DNA of 64,000 bases from Hymenobacter psoromatis (GCF_020012125.1 NZ_JAIFAG010000001.1:2108001-2172000), one strand, 5' to 3'. Counted from the first letter of the stretch, positions 26,475 through 36,004 are shown. Notes: generated by a model from the letters alone, not told the origin. Numbers and translations: made by a program.

Positions 26475-26531
26475 AAGTACAGGGCCCCGCTGAACGCCGT
26501 TCAGCGGGGCCCTGTACTTTTAGCCCGGAGC
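26463..26531. repeat. Perfect 34-bp inverted repeat with one-base centre (terminator)
   Basis: Arms 26463-26496 and 26498-26531 are perfectly complementary around a single base. The left arm includes the last three codons and the stop of the DUF4349 gene, so part of the coding sequence belongs to the palindrome. It lies between convergent genes and could terminate both. Confidence 0.9.
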
Positions 26532-26540
26532 CGAGGCAAC

Positions 26541-26879
26541 CTACTCCACTACCATATCCACGATGATAGTTACCAGCGACAAGGCCAAGCTAAAAATTAG
26601 CGTGCTCACAAAGCCCGTTACTGAGAAGCTATTCATCAGGTAGTCAGCCAGCTTGACGATGATAACGTTGATAACCAGGAGGAAGATACCCAGTGTAAGC
26701 ACCGTAATTGGAAAGCCGATTATTTTCAGAATAGGCTTTACCGTTGCATTAAGCAGCCCCATAACAATGACCAGCACGGCGGCGCTACCTACGCCATCTA
26801 GGCGCACGTTGGGCAGTAGCTGCGCCAGGCCATAGGTGAGCACGGCCGTCAGAATGAATTTGATAAGTATTTTACCCAT
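26541..26879 (-). CDS. Phage-holin-family IV / YvlD-like membrane protein
   Basis: A 112-residue, four-helix integral membrane protein. The pattern LLPNVRLDG followed by VLVIVMGLLNATVKPILKIIGFPITVLTLG is the hallmark of the mycobacterial 4-TMS holin superfamily (PF04020), also seen in B. subtilis YvlD. Despite the name these are chromosomal envelope proteins, often stress-induced. It is convergent with the DUF4349 gene. Confidence 0.9.
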   Translation of the reverse strand: MGKILIKFILTAVLTYGLAQLLPNVRLDGVGSAAVLVIVMGLLNATVKPILKIIGFPITVLTLGIFLLVINVIIVKLADYLMNSFSVTGFVSTLIFSLALSLVTIIVDMVVE

Positions 26880-26933
26880 ATCAATAAGGAGATTTTAGTG
26901 CGAATGTTAGCTGGAAAGAAGGCGCGAAATTCC

Positions 26934-28061
26934 TTACTTAGCGCCTTTACCCTTCTTGGCATTAATTTCTTCAGTAGCTCCCAGGCCTTTGGCCGCGAGG
27001 CGGCCCTGCGACACAGCCATCCAGTTACAAAGCTGGTAGAGCAGGCGGGCGCCTACAATCGCGTTCCACTCCGTATCGCCGGGGGCTACTTCGTTGAGGT
27101 CCAAGCCGATAATAGTACGCCCCGAGCGCACGATTGCGCGCAGCAGGTACACAGCCTCTTCAAACTCCAGGCCGCCGGGCACGGGCGTGCCGGTGCCAGG
27201 GCACAGCTTGGGGTCGAGGCCATCGATATCGAAGCTGAGGTATACTTTCTGGGGTAGCTGGGCGATAATCTTGCCACATACTTTCTTCCACGATTTCTTG
27301 GCGAATTTTTCCTCGCTCATAAACCGCTGGCCAAAAATAGCTACCCTACCCACCGAGCGCTCGATAAAGTCGGCCTCCTGCTGGCACATATCCCGAATGC
27401 CAACCTGCACCAGCTTTTTCACCGCCGGTAGCTCCAGCGCGTTGTACATGATGCTGGCGTGCGAGTACCGAAAGCCCTCATAAGCCGGCCGCAGGTCGCA
27501 GTGCGCGTCGATTTGCAGAATGCCGAAGCCATCGGGGTGGCGCTCGGCCAGCGCGTGCAAAAAGCCCAGCGGTGTGCTGTGGTCACCGCCCAGCACGGCT
27601 ACGGCCTTGTCAGCATCGAGCAGCGCGCCGGTTTTAGCCTTCAGCCATTGCAAAAGCTGGTCGCCCCCAGCCGTGACGCGGGCGGCCGCGGTGTCGTGCT
27701 CGGCCGCGCCGGCCGTCGGCTGGCCCGCTTCGAGCCAGCCAATGTAGTCGGCCGCAATGGGGCGCAGGTCGCGACTGATTTGGGCAATGGTTTCGTCGGG
27801 CTCCTCCATCGCTAGGCCCAGTTTCCAGGCATCGGGCAGGTCAGAGTCGTAAAGGTCTACCTGCAGCGAAGCCTCGCGAATGGCGGCGGGCCCCTCAGCG
27901 GTGCCCGCCCGGTAGCTCACGGTTACTTCCCAAGGCACGGGGACCACGACAACCTGTGCTTCTTCGGGCGTAAAGGGTAGGCCGAACAGCCCCCCGGCGG
28001 CATCACCGAGCGCATTAGGGTCAAAATTGGCTATTTTTTGTTCGAGTGAGGAAGTAAGCAC
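26934..28061 (-). CDS. Arginase/agmatinase-family ureohydrolase
   Basis: A GTG at 28059-28061 gives 375 residues starting LTSSLEQKIANFDPN, where family similarity seems to begin; an ATG 63 codons upstream adds an unlikely leader. The binuclear manganese ligands are all present: GGDHS (His161), IDAHCD (Asp185, His187, Asp189) and SFDIDGLDP (Asp278, Asp280). These enzymes hydrolyse guanidino compounds to urea. Whether the substrate is agmatine, arginine or formimidoylglutamate cannot be decided; the N-terminal extension is typical of the Bacteroidota agmatinase-family group. Confidence 0.88.
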   Translation of the reverse strand: MLTSSLEQKIANFDPNALGDAAGGLFGLPFTPEEAQVVVVPVPWEVTVSYRAGTAEGPAAIREASLQVDLYDSDLPDAWKLGLAMEEPDETIAQISRDLRPIAADYIGWLEAGQPTAGAAEHDTAAARVTAGGDQLLQWLKAKTGALLDADKAVAVLGGDHSTPLGFLHALAERHPDGFGILQIDAHCDLRPAYEGFRYSHASIMYNALELPAVKKLVQVGIRDMCQQEADFIERSVGRVAIFGQRFMSEEKFAKKSWKKVCGKIIAQLPQKVYLSFDIDGLDPKLCPGTGTPVPGGLEFEEAVYLLRAIVRSGRTIIGLDLNEVAPGDTEWNAIVGARLLYQLCNWMAVSQGRLAAKGLGATEEINAKKGKGAK

Positions 28062-28240
28062 GAGTAAAAAAGAACACCAAGCGCCGGGCACTTGGTGGAT
28101 TGAAGAAAGTATTTGAATAAAAAATAACCTGCTGAGTAAAGCACCGCTAGCGCCCAAGTAGTTAATACCGCTGTAACGAAATGGCAGAAATATTTTGACA
28201 GGCGGACGCCAAATTAATATGACGTAATTATTTATTTTTT

Positions 28241-28274
28241 GAACCCTCAATTAACCTTTAGTAATTGAGGGTTC
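28241..28274 (-). terminator. Hairpin after the chemosensory operon
   Basis: GAACCCTCAATTA and its complement form a perfect 13-base stem with an eight-base loop, five bases after the cheC stop on the minus strand. The tract following it on that strand is A-rich rather than T-rich, so it may act with help or mainly protect the 3' end. Confidence 0.65.
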
Positions 28275-28278
28275 ATTC

Positions 28279-28917
28279 CTATGCGGCCGATTGAGTCTTG
28301 CCCAAAAAGTCATATGTGCGGATAATCTCCAGGATTTTTTCGAACGTAGCCCGGTCAAAAAACAGCATCAGTGGCAGCTCAACCGAATTTTCCTTGTCAG
28401 AGAACTGGGTAATAACGGAAAAAATAAGGGGCTGAAGTGCATCGGGGTCGGGGAGCAGGCTGTGCAAGGCCGTAGCCAAGTCGCCGGTTGGAGCTTTGGG
28501 GGGGGCACCATAGATATTGGCTTTCAGAATGTTAGCCAATTGGGTTACCAAAGCTCCCGTAATAATATTGCTGATTTCGAGTAGTAGCGATTCTTGCAGC
28601 TCCGTGAGTTGCAGCGAGTCCGTGACCTGCATTCGCAGGCACACCCGCGACAGCCGCTGGATATGCTGCCCCGAAAAGAACATGAAGGTTGAGCCGTTGA
28701 AATCACCCCGAATGTCGCTCTGAATGGCTACGTAGCGCGTCTGATATTCGCGCACGCGCTCAATAATACTGGCGCTGGGCAGCAGGTCGAGGTTAGGTAC
28801 TTCCAGCAACACCCGCTCCTGGGCAATAACCGCAAAGCTGTCAGCCGCGCGCGCCAGTCCAATATTCAGAATTTCGCGAATGATGTCGCGTTCTAACTCA
28901 TTCATTGATAAAGTCAT
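28279..28917 (-). CDS. cheC: CheC-type chemotaxis phosphatase
   Basis: A 212-residue protein with the two ExxN phosphatase helices of CheC: ERDIIREILNIGLARAADSFA near 8-28 and LQESLLLEISNIITGALVTQLA in the middle. CheC removes the phosphoryl group from CheY-P. It is the last gene of the mcp-cheW-cheY-cheA-cheC operon, giving the pathway its own signal-off step. CheD, the usual CheC partner, is not in the window. Confidence 0.9.
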   Translation of the reverse strand: MTLSMNELERDIIREILNIGLARAADSFAVIAQERVLLEVPNLDLLPSASIIERVREYQTRYVAIQSDIRGDFNGSTFMFFSGQHIQRLSRVCLRMQVTDSLQLTELQESLLLEISNIITGALVTQLANILKANIYGAPPKAPTGDLATALHSLLPDPDALQPLIFSVITQFSDKENSVELPLMLFFDRATFEKILEIIRTYDFLGKTQSAA

Positions 28918-28989
28918 AACAGCTTAGTACGTAGCGGTGGCAGCCGGGGCCGGCAAGGTAATACGAAAAAAGACGGCAGGCAGGTAGCT

Positions 28990-30645
28990 TCAAGGTCGTT
29001 TGGCCAGGAAAAGCCTTGTTAGGGCCGGCACGTCGAGTACCAGGCACAGTTGGCCGCTGCCCAGCAGGGTGACGCCTCCAAACAGGTCAATGGTGTCGAG
29101 TGGCTTGCTCAAAGACTTCACTACGATACTCTGTTGGCGCAGAAAGCGGTCAATGAGGAGACCTAAGCGGCGGTTGTTGTAGCTGACTACCAGCACTTGG
29201 TGCAGGTCCTCAGCGGGGGGTAGGTCGGCGCGGGTGGCGCGGGGTAGCAGCTCATCGCCCTCGGCATAGAGGAGCTGGCGCAAGGGCACTAGTGGCACGT
29301 TCTCTTCCTGCACGCGGGTCATCAGCAGGCCTCCTACGGCAAAAATCTGGTCGTTGGCTAGCGCTAGCACGGTGTCGGTATGCAGTAAGGGCACGGCATA
29401 GGCGCGGGCATCCAGCTCGATGAGCAGAGCCCCCTTCACGGCAATGGAGGTGGGTAGGACCAGCGTAAACGTGGTGCCCTGGCCCAGCCGCGAATCGACG
29501 CGCAGCCGCCCACCGAGCGAGTCGATGGCCAGCTTCACCACGTCGAGGCCCACGCCGCGGCCCGAAATATCGGTTACTTGCTCAGCCATCGAAAAGCCCG
29601 GCTCAAACAGCAGCGCCCACACGTCCTGCTCGTCGAGGTCGGCGGCGGCGGCGGCCGTTACTACCCCCTTGCGGATGGCCTTCTGGCGCACAGCCTCGGT
29701 ATCAATGCCCCGGCCGTCGTCCCGCACTTGTATCAGCACGTCGTCGCGTTCGGTCAGGGCCGAGATGCGTAGCTGCCCGGTAGCGGGCTTGCCAGCAGCC
29801 TCGCGGGTGGCGGGGTCTTCGAGGCCGTGGCTCACGGCGTTACGCACAATGTGCAGCAGCGCGTCGGTGATAAGCTGCAATACGTTGCGGTCAATCTGCA
29901 CGTCCTGGCCGCTCAGGGCCAGTTCCACTTGCTTGTTTTCGGCGGCGGCCACGTCGCGCACTACCCTCGGAAATTTATTGAGCAGCACCCCGGCCCCGAC
30001 CAGCCGCACGTCCATGACGGAGTATTGTAGGTCGTCGGAGATGCGGAACAAATGGCGAGCGGTGGCTTGTAGGGCCGGGTGGTTCAACTCGGCGGCTAGT
30101 GTCAGGATGCGGTCGCGGTCGATGACCAGCTCGCCCACCAGGTTGAGTAGGTTGTCGAGCTTTTTGACCGGAATGGACACCAACTCCGACAATTCCAGCT
30201 TGCGGGAAGCATCGGCCTCCGACTCTTCTTCCGTTACGTGGGCTTGCTCGACTTTAGGCTCCTCGCCTTTTATCAGGCGCTCCAGGTTGTCGAGTAGCAG
30301 CTGGGCGTTGTCCGATTCCTGGCCCGCGCCCACGGCCCGAATCATGCCACCAAGCGTGTCAACGGCCCGAAATGTGAGGGCGACCAGCGAACCTGTGAAA
30401 GTGCGCTCCTGCCCACGAATCTGCCCAAAAAGCGTTTCCATCTTGTGGGCCACTTCCCCCATGTCTACGAAACCCATCGCGCGGGCGTTCGCCTTAAGGT
30501 TGTGCATGAGCCGGAACAGTTCGTTGAGCGCCGCCGCGTCCTGCGGGTTGCGCTCCAACTCGCTGAGGTGGCGCGACATGGCGTCGTAATACTCCAACGC
30601 CTCGGCCATAAAAAGCTCCCGGTACTCCTGCTCGCGTGATTTCAT
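28990..30645 (-). CDS. cheA: Chemotaxis histidine kinase CheA, short form
   Basis: A 551-residue cytoplasmic kinase. The Hpt domain is at about 5-110 with phospho-acceptor His48 (LMHNLKANA). The dimerisation segment follows (VKKLDNLLNLVGELV), then the ATPase domain with N box HIVRNAVSHGLEDP, G1 DDGRGID and G2 SGRGVGLDVV, and a C-terminal CheW-like regulatory domain (about 415-550). The linker between Hpt and dimerisation is only about 50 residues, so the P2 CheY-docking domain found in enteric CheA is missing. It autophosphorylates in response to the receptor and passes phosphate to CheY. Confidence 0.95.
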   Translation of the reverse strand: MKSREQEYRELFMAEALEYYDAMSRHLSELERNPQDAAALNELFRLMHNLKANARAMGFVDMGEVAHKMETLFGQIRGQERTFTGSLVALTFRAVDTLGGMIRAVGAGQESDNAQLLLDNLERLIKGEEPKVEQAHVTEEESEADASRKLELSELVSIPVKKLDNLLNLVGELVIDRDRILTLAAELNHPALQATARHLFRISDDLQYSVMDVRLVGAGVLLNKFPRVVRDVAAAENKQVELALSGQDVQIDRNVLQLITDALLHIVRNAVSHGLEDPATREAAGKPATGQLRISALTERDDVLIQVRDDGRGIDTEAVRQKAIRKGVVTAAAAADLDEQDVWALLFEPGFSMAEQVTDISGRGVGLDVVKLAIDSLGGRLRVDSRLGQGTTFTLVLPTSIAVKGALLIELDARAYAVPLLHTDTVLALANDQIFAVGGLLMTRVQEENVPLVPLRQLLYAEGDELLPRATRADLPPAEDLHQVLVVSYNNRRLGLLIDRFLRQQSIVVKSLSKPLDTIDLFGGVTLLGSGQLCLVLDVPALTRLFLAKRP

Positions 30646-30833
30646 AGCTGAACGGCTAACAAGTGACTACGATGCTCCCTACCCCCTCGGTACCGGCCAG
30701 CCATTGCTGAAGCGGGGCCCGTGGGCCAAGCATTAGCTAAGAAGGGGAAACGTAAAGACAAGCGAGGAAAAGTTAGCGAGCGGGGAAAAAACCGGATGAC
30801 GTGGGCCGGAGCCCACGCCAGGGGGTAGGCTGC

Positions 30834-31220
30834 CTAAGCCAGCGAGCCGTCGCCTTGCAGGGCACTCCCCACAATTTCAAGCACTCGCTCTTCCGAGAAG
30901 GGTTTGACGATGTAGGCCAGCGCGCCATTTTCAATAGCCTCATTCACAATGGTTTCCTGGCCTACGGCCGAGCACATCACCACTTTTGCGTCGGGCTGCT
31001 GCTGGCGGATGCCTTTGAGCACATCGAGGCCCGTGTTGTCGGGCAAAATAACATCGAGCGTAATGAGGTCGGGGTTGGTAGCAACGGCCATCTCGAGGGC
31101 TTGCTGCCCGTTGGCGGCCTCGCCTACCACGTCGTAGCCGGCATCGGTGAGCATATTCTTGAGCATCGTCCGCATGTAGAACGAGTCATCGACGATGAGA
31201 ATGCGCTTATTCATGTACAA
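30834..31220 (-). CDS. cheY: CheY-type single-domain response regulator
   Basis: A 128-residue receiver domain: acidic pair Asp11-Asp12 (IVDDS), phospho-acceptor Asp56 (ITLDVILP), Ser84 (MCSAVG) and Lys106 (YIVKPF). No output domain is present, so it works by binding a partner when phosphorylated. It is encoded between cheW and cheA. An ATG two codons in (31214) is an equally good start. The nature of its target is unclear; no flagellar genes are in the window, and gliding or type IV pili would be plausible targets. Confidence 0.95.
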   Translation of the reverse strand: MYMNKRILIVDDSFYMRTMLKNMLTDAGYDVVGEAANGQQALEMAVATNPDLITLDVILPDNTGLDVLKGIRQQQPDAKVVMCSAVGQETIVNEAIENGALAYIVKPFSEERVLEIVGSALQGDGSLA

Positions 31221-31277
31221 GTAAAAACTGGAAGTTAAAAGAAAAGGAAGGTTGCCACAGATAACCGGCTGGCTCGT

Positions 31278-31862
31278 CTACGGCTTTCGCGCATCGGCGG
31301 GTGCATCGGGGGTAGGTGCCGAGATTTTAGGGGCCTTGCCCGCCGCCACGGCAGTATTGCCTGGCAAACGCATTATCTCACTGGGGGTAAGCAGCTTAGG
31401 CATATTCAGCACAATAATGATGCCCTGGCCGTCGGGAAGCTTAGCGATACCTTCTAAGTATTTTTCGCGCTGGCCACTGTCTTGCACAAACTCGGGAGCC
31501 GGCTCGATGAGGCTGACCGGAATGGTGACCGGGCGGGGCACTTCGCGCACCATCAGGCCCAGGGTGTAGTCAGGGGCCTCCACGGCCAGCGTGTAGGATA
31601 GCTCGGGCACCGGCCGGCCCGCTGGCCGCAGCTGAAATCGCTCCTCCAGGTCCACGATGGCAATTATATCGCCCCGCAGGTTGGCAATACCCTTGATGAA
31701 GGGCGGCGTCTTGGGCATGCGCACCACCTCCGGGGTAATGGTTACTTCCTTCACCTGCTCGATACGGATGCCATAGTCCTCATCGCCCAGGCAAAACACA
31801 ATCAGCTGGACAACGGCCTCGGGCGCGGCCGGGGCCGGCCGGCCGGTAGCAGAATCAGCCAT
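31278..31862 (-). CDS. cheW: CheW coupling protein
   Basis: A 194-residue protein with one CheW domain (about 18-165): FCLGDEDYGIRIEQVKEV, then PPFIKGIANLRGDIIAIVDL, the conserved block that contacts receptor and CheA. It links the poly-HAMP receptor to CheA. The Ala/Pro-rich ends resemble the tail of the receptor encoded upstream. An AT-rich leader precedes the ATG. Confidence 0.94.
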   Translation of the reverse strand: MADSATGRPAPAAPEAVVQLIVFCLGDEDYGIRIEQVKEVTITPEVVRMPKTPPFIKGIANLRGDIIAIVDLEERFQLRPAGRPVPELSYTLAVEAPDYTLGLMVREVPRPVTIPVSLIEPAPEFVQDSGQREKYLEGIAKLPDGQGIIIVLNMPKLLTPSEIMRLPGNTAVAAGKAPKISAPTPDAPADARKP

Positions 31863-31885
31863 AAAATCAGTTAAAAATTGAGAGT

Positions 31886-32017
31886 TAAAAGTGCAGAGTT
31901 GAGGAAGGTCATGCTGATGAAAGGAGCATTTCTACCACGCAAGTAAATGTGTAGGATTAGTTGTGCAGTGGAGATGCTTACTTCGTCAGCATGACCCTCC
32001 CCAACTCTGCACTTTTA
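31886..32017. repeat. Inverted repeat of the GTCATGCTGA family between mcp and cheW
   Basis: Arms 31886-31933 and 31970-32017 pair over about 48 bases with several mismatches. They share GTCATGCTGA and a GCATTTCTACC/GCATCTCCAC part with the repeat at 1647-1770. It lies inside the chemosensory operon, right after the receptor stop codon. It could reduce downstream transcription or stabilise the mcp message. Confidence 0.8.
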
Positions 32018-32020
32018 GCT

Positions 32021-35000
32021 TTACTTAGCCCGCCGGGCCTTGGGGCGCGCCGGGGGGGTAGGCGCGACCTCGGGCCCAGCGGCCGGCAGGATTTGAACGC
32101 GGCGGCTGGCCTTGGCCGAGGCAGCTGGGGCGGTAGGAGTCGGGCTAGTGACTGGCCGACGAATTCGGCTGGTGGGGCTTTGGGATGGGGCGAGCGCTTC
32201 GGCTGGCGTAGCGCTGGCTGCCCGCCGAACTGGGGCCGGCCGACGGGCAGGCGTAGCTGGGGCTGGGTTGGTAGCCGGCGCGGCCCGGCGCGCTACCCGG
32301 CGTTGAAGTACGGGCGCGGGTTCTGGCGCGGGCTCGGGTAGGTAGTCGAAGAGCTGGAAGGTTTCGAGGCCGTCCTGTAGGTCGTCGGCAATGTCGGAGA
32401 GGCGTTGCGAGGAGCTGGTCAGCTCCTGCATCGAGGACGAGAGCTGGCGGGCAGTGCCGGCTACCTGCTGGGTGCCGGTGGCCGTTTGCTCGGCAATAGC
32501 TACTACCTCTTCCACGTACTTCACCACATCGCCGATGGAGGTTTGCTGCAAAGCCGTGGCCGTCAGAATATCGCGGGAAGTGCGCAGCGTTTCGCCGCTG
32601 CTGGTGGCAATGTTCTTGAAGGCCGCGCTGGCCTCGAAGGTAGCATTCTTCCCCTTCAGCACCCGGCTTTCCATCGCGCTGATGGCGCTGGCGGCGCTGG
32701 TCGTATCCTTCTTCACGTCCTCCACCAGCGTCGCAATCTCGTTGGCCGACTTGCGCGAGCCTTCGGCCAGCTTGCGAATTTCTTCGGCCACCACCGCGAA
32801 GCCCCTACCCGCCTCGCCGGCGCGAGCCGCCTCAATGGCAGCGTTGAGGGCTAGCAGGTTGGTCTGCGAGGCAATGTCGGTAATCACGCCCAACGACTTG
32901 CTGATTTCCTGCGAGCGGGTGCTCAGCACTTCAATAGTACGCGAGGTCTGGGTGGCCGCGCTGGAGATTTCCTCCATATTCTTCACCACTTCGGCCACCG
33001 TTTTCAGGCCCTGCTGCGAGGTTTGTTCCCCCATGATGGCCGACTTGTTGACCACGTCGGCCTTGTTGGCCGTTTCCTTGGTGGCCGTCATGATTTCTTC
33101 GATGAGCTTGAAAGCCTGGTCGGTTTTGAGGGCCTGGTTTTGTGCGCCCTCAGCCATTTGCTGCATGGCCAGGGCCACGTCAACCGTTACCCGGCTCATT
33201 TCCTGGCCTTTGTCCACCATTTCTTCGGACGAAGTACCCACTACCTGCGCCGAATCATTGATTTCGCCGAGCAGGGCGTTCAGCGTTTCCACGGCCAGGT
33301 TAAGGGAGTTCGACATGGCCGTGATGTCGCCCGCCGTTTGAATTTCCACCATCTGGGTCAAGTCACCTTCCGAGATGGCGCGCACCACGCGGCTTACTTC
33401 CAGCACCGGCAGGGCGATGCTCTCAATCAGGGCGTTCAGGGTATCCACCAGCTCTTTCCACGAGCCCGATACGCCGCCCACCGTGGCGCGCTCGGTGAGC
33501 TTGCCCTCGGCCCCGGCCACCCGCGCTACCCGGCTCACTTCGGAGGCCAGGCGGTTGAGGTCGTCCACCATCCGATTGATGGTCTGGGCCAGGTCAGCGA
33601 CTTCGCCGGCGGCTTCCAGCATCAGTTTCTGGGTCAGGTCGCCTTGCGATACCGCCGTCACAATTTTGACGATGCCCCGCACCTGCGTGGTGAGGTTGGT
33701 AGCCATCGTGTTTACGTTGTCAGTCAAGTCTTTCCACACGCCGCTCACGTTCGGCACGTTGGCCTGGCCGCCAAGCTGGCCCTCGGTACCTACCTCCACC
33801 GCCACGCGCGTTACCTCACCGGCGAAGATATTGAGCGAGTCCACCATCTGGTTGATGTTGTCCTTCAGGTCGAGCAGCTCGCCCCGCACATCCACCGAAA
33901 CCTTCTGCGAAAGGTCGCCGCGCGCTACGGCGGTGGTCACGTTGGCAATGTCACGCACCTGGCTGGTGAGCGAGGCAGCCATTGTGTTCACGTTGTCAGT
34001 CAGGTCTTTCCAAGTACCTTTCACGCCCGGCACGTTGGCCTGCCCGCCGAGCTTGCCATCGGTGCCCACCTCGCGGGCCACCCGCGTCACCTCGTCGCCG
34101 AACACGTTCAGCGAGTCCACCATCTGATTCAGGTTTTCCTTGAGCTGCAGCAGCTCGCCGCGCACGTTCACGGTTATTTTCTGGCTCAGGTCGCCCCGCG
34201 CCACGGCGGTCGCCACGTTAGCGATGTCGCGCACCTGGCTGGTCAGGTTCGAGGCCATCGTATTCACGTTGTCGGTCAGGTCTTTCCACACGCCGCCTAC
34301 CCTGGGCACGTTGGCCTGCCCGCCGAGGATGCCTTCGGTGCCCACCTCACGGGCCACCCGCGTTACCTCGCCAGCGAAGATATTCAGCGAGTCCACCATT
34401 TGATTCAGGATGTTTTTCAAATCCAGAATCTCGCCCTGCACGTCTACCGTCATCTTCTGCGAAAGGTCGCCGCGGGCCACGGCAATGGCTACGTTAGCAA
34501 TATCGCGCACCTGCGAAGTCAGGTTGGCGGCCATCGTATTCACGTTGTCAGTCAGCTCCTTCCAGGTGCCGGCCGAGCGCGGCACCACGGCCTGCCCGCC
34601 GAGCTTACCCTCGGTGCCTACCTCGCGGGCCACCCGCGTCACCTCGTCGCCGAACACGTTCAGCGAGTCTACCATCTGGTTCAGGATATTTTTCAAATCC
34701 AGAATTTCGCCCTTCACGTTTACTGTCATCTTCTGGCTGAGGTCGCCGCGGGCCACGGCGGTGGCCACGTTAGCAATGTCGCGCACCTGGCTAGTCAGGT
34801 TGGCAGCCATATTGTTCACGTTGTCGGTCAGGTCTTTCCACACGCCGCTTACCCCCGGCACTGCAGCCTGGCCGCCCAGCTTGCCCTCGGTACCCACGTC
34901 GAGCGCCACCCGCGTTACCTCGCCGGCGAAAAGGTTGAGGGAGTCTACCATCTGGTTGAGGTTCTGCTTGAGCTGAAGCAGCTCGCCCTTCACGTCCACC

Positions 35001-35773
35001 GTCATTTTCTGGCTGAGGTCGCCGCGAGCCACGGCGGTGGTCACGTTGGCAATGTCGCGCACTTGGCTGGTGAGCGAGGCGGCCATCGTGTTCACGTTGT
35101 CCGTGAGTTCCTTCCACACGCCGCCCACGTTGGGCACCACGGCCTGGCCGCCGAGCCGGCCCTCGGTACCTACTTCCTGCGCCACCCGGCTCACTTCGCC
35201 CGCGAACACGTTGAGGTTGTCAATGGTGCGATTGATGGTTTCGGCCATCACCTTAAAGTCGCCCGACACTGGAATCTGGAAGCTCTCGTCGAGGTTGCCG
35301 CGGCTGATATTTTTCAGCACCTTGCCCACTTCCAGCACCGGCACGGCGATGCTGTCTACCAGGCCGTTGATGTTGTTAATCATGTCGCGCCAGAAGCCTG
35401 ATGCTCCATCGGCCGAGGCGCGGGCCTTGAGGTTACCCTCTACACCGGCGACCTTCGAAATGCGTGACACCTCGCCCCCTACCCCCCCAATCATCACCAC
35501 CATCGAGTTGTACGCCTCGGCTATTTCGGAGAAGATATCGTCGTTCTGCTTGGTCAGGCGCACGCTCACGTCGCCCTTCTTAAAGGCATCGAGGGCGAAG
35601 AGCACCCGGTTGAGCTGCTCGTTCACGTAGTCAGTATCGGTCAGCTCGATATTGCGGCCGGTCCCACGCTTACGGGTCTGGTTCATGTTGCCATCAGAGA
35701 TGGCGTCCGCGTTAGCTGCGGCCGTGCCGTTGAGGTCGGGGTCAGAAACGGCTATTTTCTTGGCGGTAGCCAT
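32021..35773 (-). CDS. Soluble poly-HAMP methyl-accepting chemoreceptor
   Basis: The ATG at 35773 gives 1250 residues and fits the promoter box at 35827-35834. There is no signal peptide or transmembrane helix. Residues about 51-840 are nine consecutive HAMP-type units, mostly 92 residues long; units 2 to 8 carry variants of [35 protein letters not shown] and [19 protein letters not shown]. This is the repeat type of fungal Nik1/Os-1 kinases. Residues about 850-1135 are the MCP signalling hairpin with the tip [19 protein letters not shown]. The last 110 residues are Ala/Pro/Arg-rich and lack a CheR-binding pentapeptide. The sensory input is unknown. Confidence 0.93.
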   Translation of the reverse strand: MATAKKIAVSDPDLNGTAAANADAISDGNMNQTRKRGTGRNIELTDTDYVNEQLNRVLFALDAFKKGDVSVRLTKQNDDIFSEIAEAYNSMVVMIGGVGGEVSRISKVAGVEGNLKARASADGASGFWRDMINNINGLVDSIAVPVLEVGKVLKNISRGNLDESFQIPVSGDFKVMAETINRTIDNLNVFAGEVSRVAQEVGTEGRLGGQAVVPNVGGVWKELTDNVNTMAASLTSQVRDIANVTTAVARGDLSQKMTVDVKGELLQLKQNLNQMVDSLNLFAGEVTRVALDVGTEGKLGGQAAVPGVSGVWKDLTDNVNNMAANLTSQVRDIANVATAVARGDLSQKMTVNVKGEILDLKNILNQMVDSLNVFGDEVTRVAREVGTEGKLGGQAVVPRSAGTWKELTDNVNTMAANLTSQVRDIANVAIAVARGDLSQKMTVDVQGEILDLKNILNQMVDSLNIFAGEVTRVAREVGTEGILGGQANVPRVGGVWKDLTDNVNTMASNLTSQVRDIANVATAVARGDLSQKITVNVRGELLQLKENLNQMVDSLNVFGDEVTRVAREVGTDGKLGGQANVPGVKGTWKDLTDNVNTMAASLTSQVRDIANVTTAVARGDLSQKVSVDVRGELLDLKDNINQMVDSLNIFAGEVTRVAVEVGTEGQLGGQANVPNVSGVWKDLTDNVNTMATNLTTQVRGIVKIVTAVSQGDLTQKLMLEAAGEVADLAQTINRMVDDLNRLASEVSRVARVAGAEGKLTERATVGGVSGSWKELVDTLNALIESIALPVLEVSRVVRAISEGDLTQMVEIQTAGDITAMSNSLNLAVETLNALLGEINDSAQVVGTSSEEMVDKGQEMSRVTVDVALAMQQMAEGAQNQALKTDQAFKLIEEIMTATKETANKADVVNKSAIMGEQTSQQGLKTVAEVVKNMEEISSAATQTSRTIEVLSTRSQEISKSLGVITDIASQTNLLALNAAIEAARAGEAGRGFAVVAEEIRKLAEGSRKSANEIATLVEDVKKDTTSAASAISAMESRVLKGKNATFEASAAFKNIATSSGETLRTSRDILTATALQQTSIGDVVKYVEEVVAIAEQTATGTQQVAGTARQLSSSMQELTSSSQRLSDIADDLQDGLETFQLFDYLPEPAPEPAPVLQRRVARRAAPATNPAPATPARRPAPVRRAASATPAEALAPSQSPTSRIRRPVTSPTPTAPAASAKASRRVQILPAAGPEVAPTPPARPKARRAK
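33467..35122 (-). repeat. Six 276-bp tandem repeats inside the chemoreceptor gene
   Basis: These encode HAMP units covering residues 218-769. Adjacent units match closely at DNA as well as protein level, e.g. the recurring stretches around the GDLSQK and [10 protein letters not shown] codons. Linker residues alternate between units. Repeats this similar can recombine, so copy number may differ between strains or be mis-assembled. Confidence 0.9.
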
Positions 35774-35826
35774 GCAGGTAGGAGCAGTAAGAGTGGGGCA
35801 AGCGGAGGCTCGCGAGGGATGCGTAG

Positions 35827-35834
35827 CAAAAGTA
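35827..35834 (-). promoter_or_regulatory. -7 box for the chemosensory operon
   Basis: The minus strand reads TACTTTTG, an exact match to TAnnTTTG, about 54 bases upstream of the receptor ATG at 35773. It is the only exact box seen in this interval and supports that start. Confidence 0.55.
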
Positions 35835-35916
35835 GGCCTGCGGGGCAATCCGGCAATGCAATCCTTCTCGAAGGTAGCTTGCCGACCCAAGTCGGCCCGA
35901 CTCAGCCCAAGTCGTG

Positions 35917-35924
35917 CATCTTTG
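35917..35924 (+). promoter_or_regulatory. -7 box for topA
   Basis: CATCTTTG matches the TAnnTTTG consensus at all but the first base, about 81 bases upstream of the topA ATG. The same CATCTTTG precedes engB at 47776. Confidence 0.45.
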
Positions 35925-36004
35925 TCCCCGTTTTCAACTTTTCGGGCGGGGCCCGCGTTCAGTAGCCACTGTCGCTTGCCTTTCCCCGCCTCTTCTGCCG
36001 CCGC

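Noticed and set aside
29420-30589. A long Ser/Arg-rich frame opposite cheA
   Set aside because: Low-complexity composition, no domain, fully inside a conserved gene on the other strand.
33467-35122. CRISPR-like regular repeats
   Set aside because: The repeat unit is 276 bases, fully coding and in frame, with no unique spacers and no cas genes.
33023-35401. A 792-codon open frame on the plus strand opposite the chemoreceptor gene
   Set aside because: It mirrors the tandem HAMP repeats in antisense, has repetitive His/Val/Gly-rich content and no family features. The minus-strand frame encodes a clear MCP.
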